DNA from: an uncultured Eubacteriales bacterium
GTDB lineage: Bacteria > Bacillota > Clostridia > Oscillospirales > CAG-272
DNA: 6,810 nucleotides
Reading direction: 5' to 3'
Assembly: GCA_900556615.1 (NCBI GenBank)
Contig: USPP01000080.1
Coordinates: 1-6,810, forward strand
Shown here: positions 5,997 to 6,810 of the stretch, piece by piece
Position numbering within the stretch: position 1 is the stretch's first letter
Layout of the letters: each line of letters starts with the position of its first letter
Translations under genes and position numbers: made by a program
The notes under the pieces: model-generated
Database searches by the model: none
What the model saw: the letters and a program-made list of their open reading frames with translations, nothing else
What the model was told of the DNA's origin: nothing

Positions 5997-6810
5997 TCAA
6001 ATCATAAACATAGCTTCTCTGATAACCTCACCGACGGTAGGATGCGGGAAGACAATCTTCTGAACCTGCTCCACTCTCATCTCGCGGTCAACCATCAGCG
6101 CTGCCCCGTATATAATTTCGGAAGCGTAGTTACCGATCATATGTACACCGATAACCTTACGGTGCTCCTTATCGATAATGAGCTTAACGATACCGTCACC
6201 GCCTTCGTTTTCGGCAATATAGCGTCCGCTGTATTTGAGGGTAAAGCTTTCGACCTTTGCGTCAAGTCCCTTAGCTTTAACGGTTTCCGAGGTTTCTCCG
6301 ACAGAAGCCACTTCAGGATTGGTATATATCACCGCAGGAACAGAGTTATAATTCATTCTGTCCGGCTTTCCGAGCATATTGTTAACAGCGACTTCACCTT
6401 CGCGGTAAGCGGTATGCGCAAGCATTGATTTCCCGTTTACATCTCCGGCAGCCCAAACATTGGCAACATTTGTCTCAAGTCTGTCATTGGTTACGATCGC
6501 GCCTCTTTCGGTAAGAACGCCGATGCTTTCAAGTCCGATTCCCTGCGTCATAGCACGTCTTCCAATCGAAACGAGCACTGCGTCAGCCTTGGCGCTCTGC
6601 TCTTTTCCGCCGAGTTCATAATTTACACAATCGGTTCCGACAGAGGTAACCTTTGCTCCGAGGAGGAACTCAACACCCTTTTTGACATAATTCTTATATA
6701 GAATTTTGCTGATTTCACTGTCGGTGGGACCGGCAATATGGTCAAGCATTTCGATTACCGTAACCTTGGTACCGATAGAATTAAAGTAGGAAGCCATTTC
6801 AAGTCCGATA
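5997..6810 (-). CDS. lpdA: Dihydrolipoamide dehydrogenase (E3), C-terminal part (N-terminus outside window)
   Basis: The frame is open through the right edge, giving 270 residues of a flavoprotein usually about 460-580 long. It begins within the NAD-binding Rossmann motif (IGLEMASYFNSIG, the tail of the usual GGGxIGxE), followed by the strand ending VIEM. Next come the second FAD contact NVWAAGDVNG, and the interface domain from about YNSVPAVIYTNPEVASVG to the C-terminus, which contains the catalytic His-Glu pair in HPTVGE, 15 residues from the end. The redox-active CxxxxC disulfide and the first FAD motif lie beyond the window, so they cannot be checked. E3 reoxidises dihydrolipoyl groups on E2 and reduces NAD+ to NADH. 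It is upstream of, and 37 bp from, the fused E1 gene, so both belong to one operon; an E2 gene and possibly a lipoyl ligase gene are expected further to the right. The methionine at 6797 is internal and not the true start. Confidence 0.92.
   Translation of the reverse strand, partial: IGLEMASYFNSIGTKVTVIEMLDHIAGPTDSEISKILYKNYVKKGVEFLLGAKVTSVGTDCVNYELGGKEQSAKADAVLVSIGRRAMTQGIGLESIGVLTERGAIVTNDRLETNVANVWAAGDVNGKSMLAHTAYREGEVAVNNMLGKPDRMNYNSVPAVIYTNPEVASVGETSETVKAKGLDAKVESFTLKYSGRYIAENEGGDGIVKLIIDKEHRKVIGVHMIGNYASEIIYGAALMVDREMRVEQVQKIVFPHPTVGEVIREAMFMI

Noticed and set aside
5958..6428. Plus-strand open frame opposite the E3 gene
   Set aside because: Antisense to the conserved E3 interface domain; no independent support.

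Overview
The window reads as chromosomal DNA of a strictly anaerobic, low-to-moderate GC Firmicute of the class Clostridia, most likely a gut Lachnospiraceae/Oscillospiraceae-type organism. The reasons are the sensor-type [FeFe]-hydrogenase domain with small thioredoxin-fold ferredoxins, the style of the LysR and phosphotransferase proteins, strong AGGAGG-type ribosome binding sites, and TTGCAA/TATAAT-type promoters. All six genes are on the minus strand, so the biological order runs from right to left. No tRNA, rRNA, CRISPR array or complete insertion sequence was seen.

Right part (6810 down to 3473): the end of an operon for a lipoamide-linked 2-oxoacid (or acetoin) dehydrogenase complex. 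The first gene is the C-terminal part of dihydrolipoamide dehydrogenase (E3), which enters from beyond the right edge. It is followed 37 bp later by an 828-residue protein in which the E1 alpha and E1 beta chains are fused. E1 decarboxylates the substrate on thiamine diphosphate, an E2 protein (not in the window) would carry the acyl group, and E3 reoxidises the lipoamide with NAD+. The operon ends at a strong intrinsic terminator (3232-3273). Between the E1 stop codon and that terminator lies a 177-bp stretch bounded by imperfect terminal inverted repeats, possibly a small non-autonomous mobile element or a remnant of one.

Middle (3220 down to 2215): a single LysR-type regulator with its own well-formed sigma-A promoter. 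It lies directly downstream of the dehydrogenase operon and could control it, or the operon to its left; the sequence does not decide.

Left part (2169 down to 1): a second operon. It starts at an extended -10 promoter overlapped by a 28-bp palindrome and encodes an aminoglycoside-phosphotransferase-fold kinase, two tandem small [2Fe-2S] proteins of the NuoE/thioredoxin-like fold, and the N-terminal 218 residues of a protein with two [4Fe-4S] clusters and an [FeFe]-hydrogenase H-cluster domain. The last three probably form a redox relay or redox/H2-sensing unit. The kinase is translationally close to them (6-bp gap), but its link to them is unexplained.
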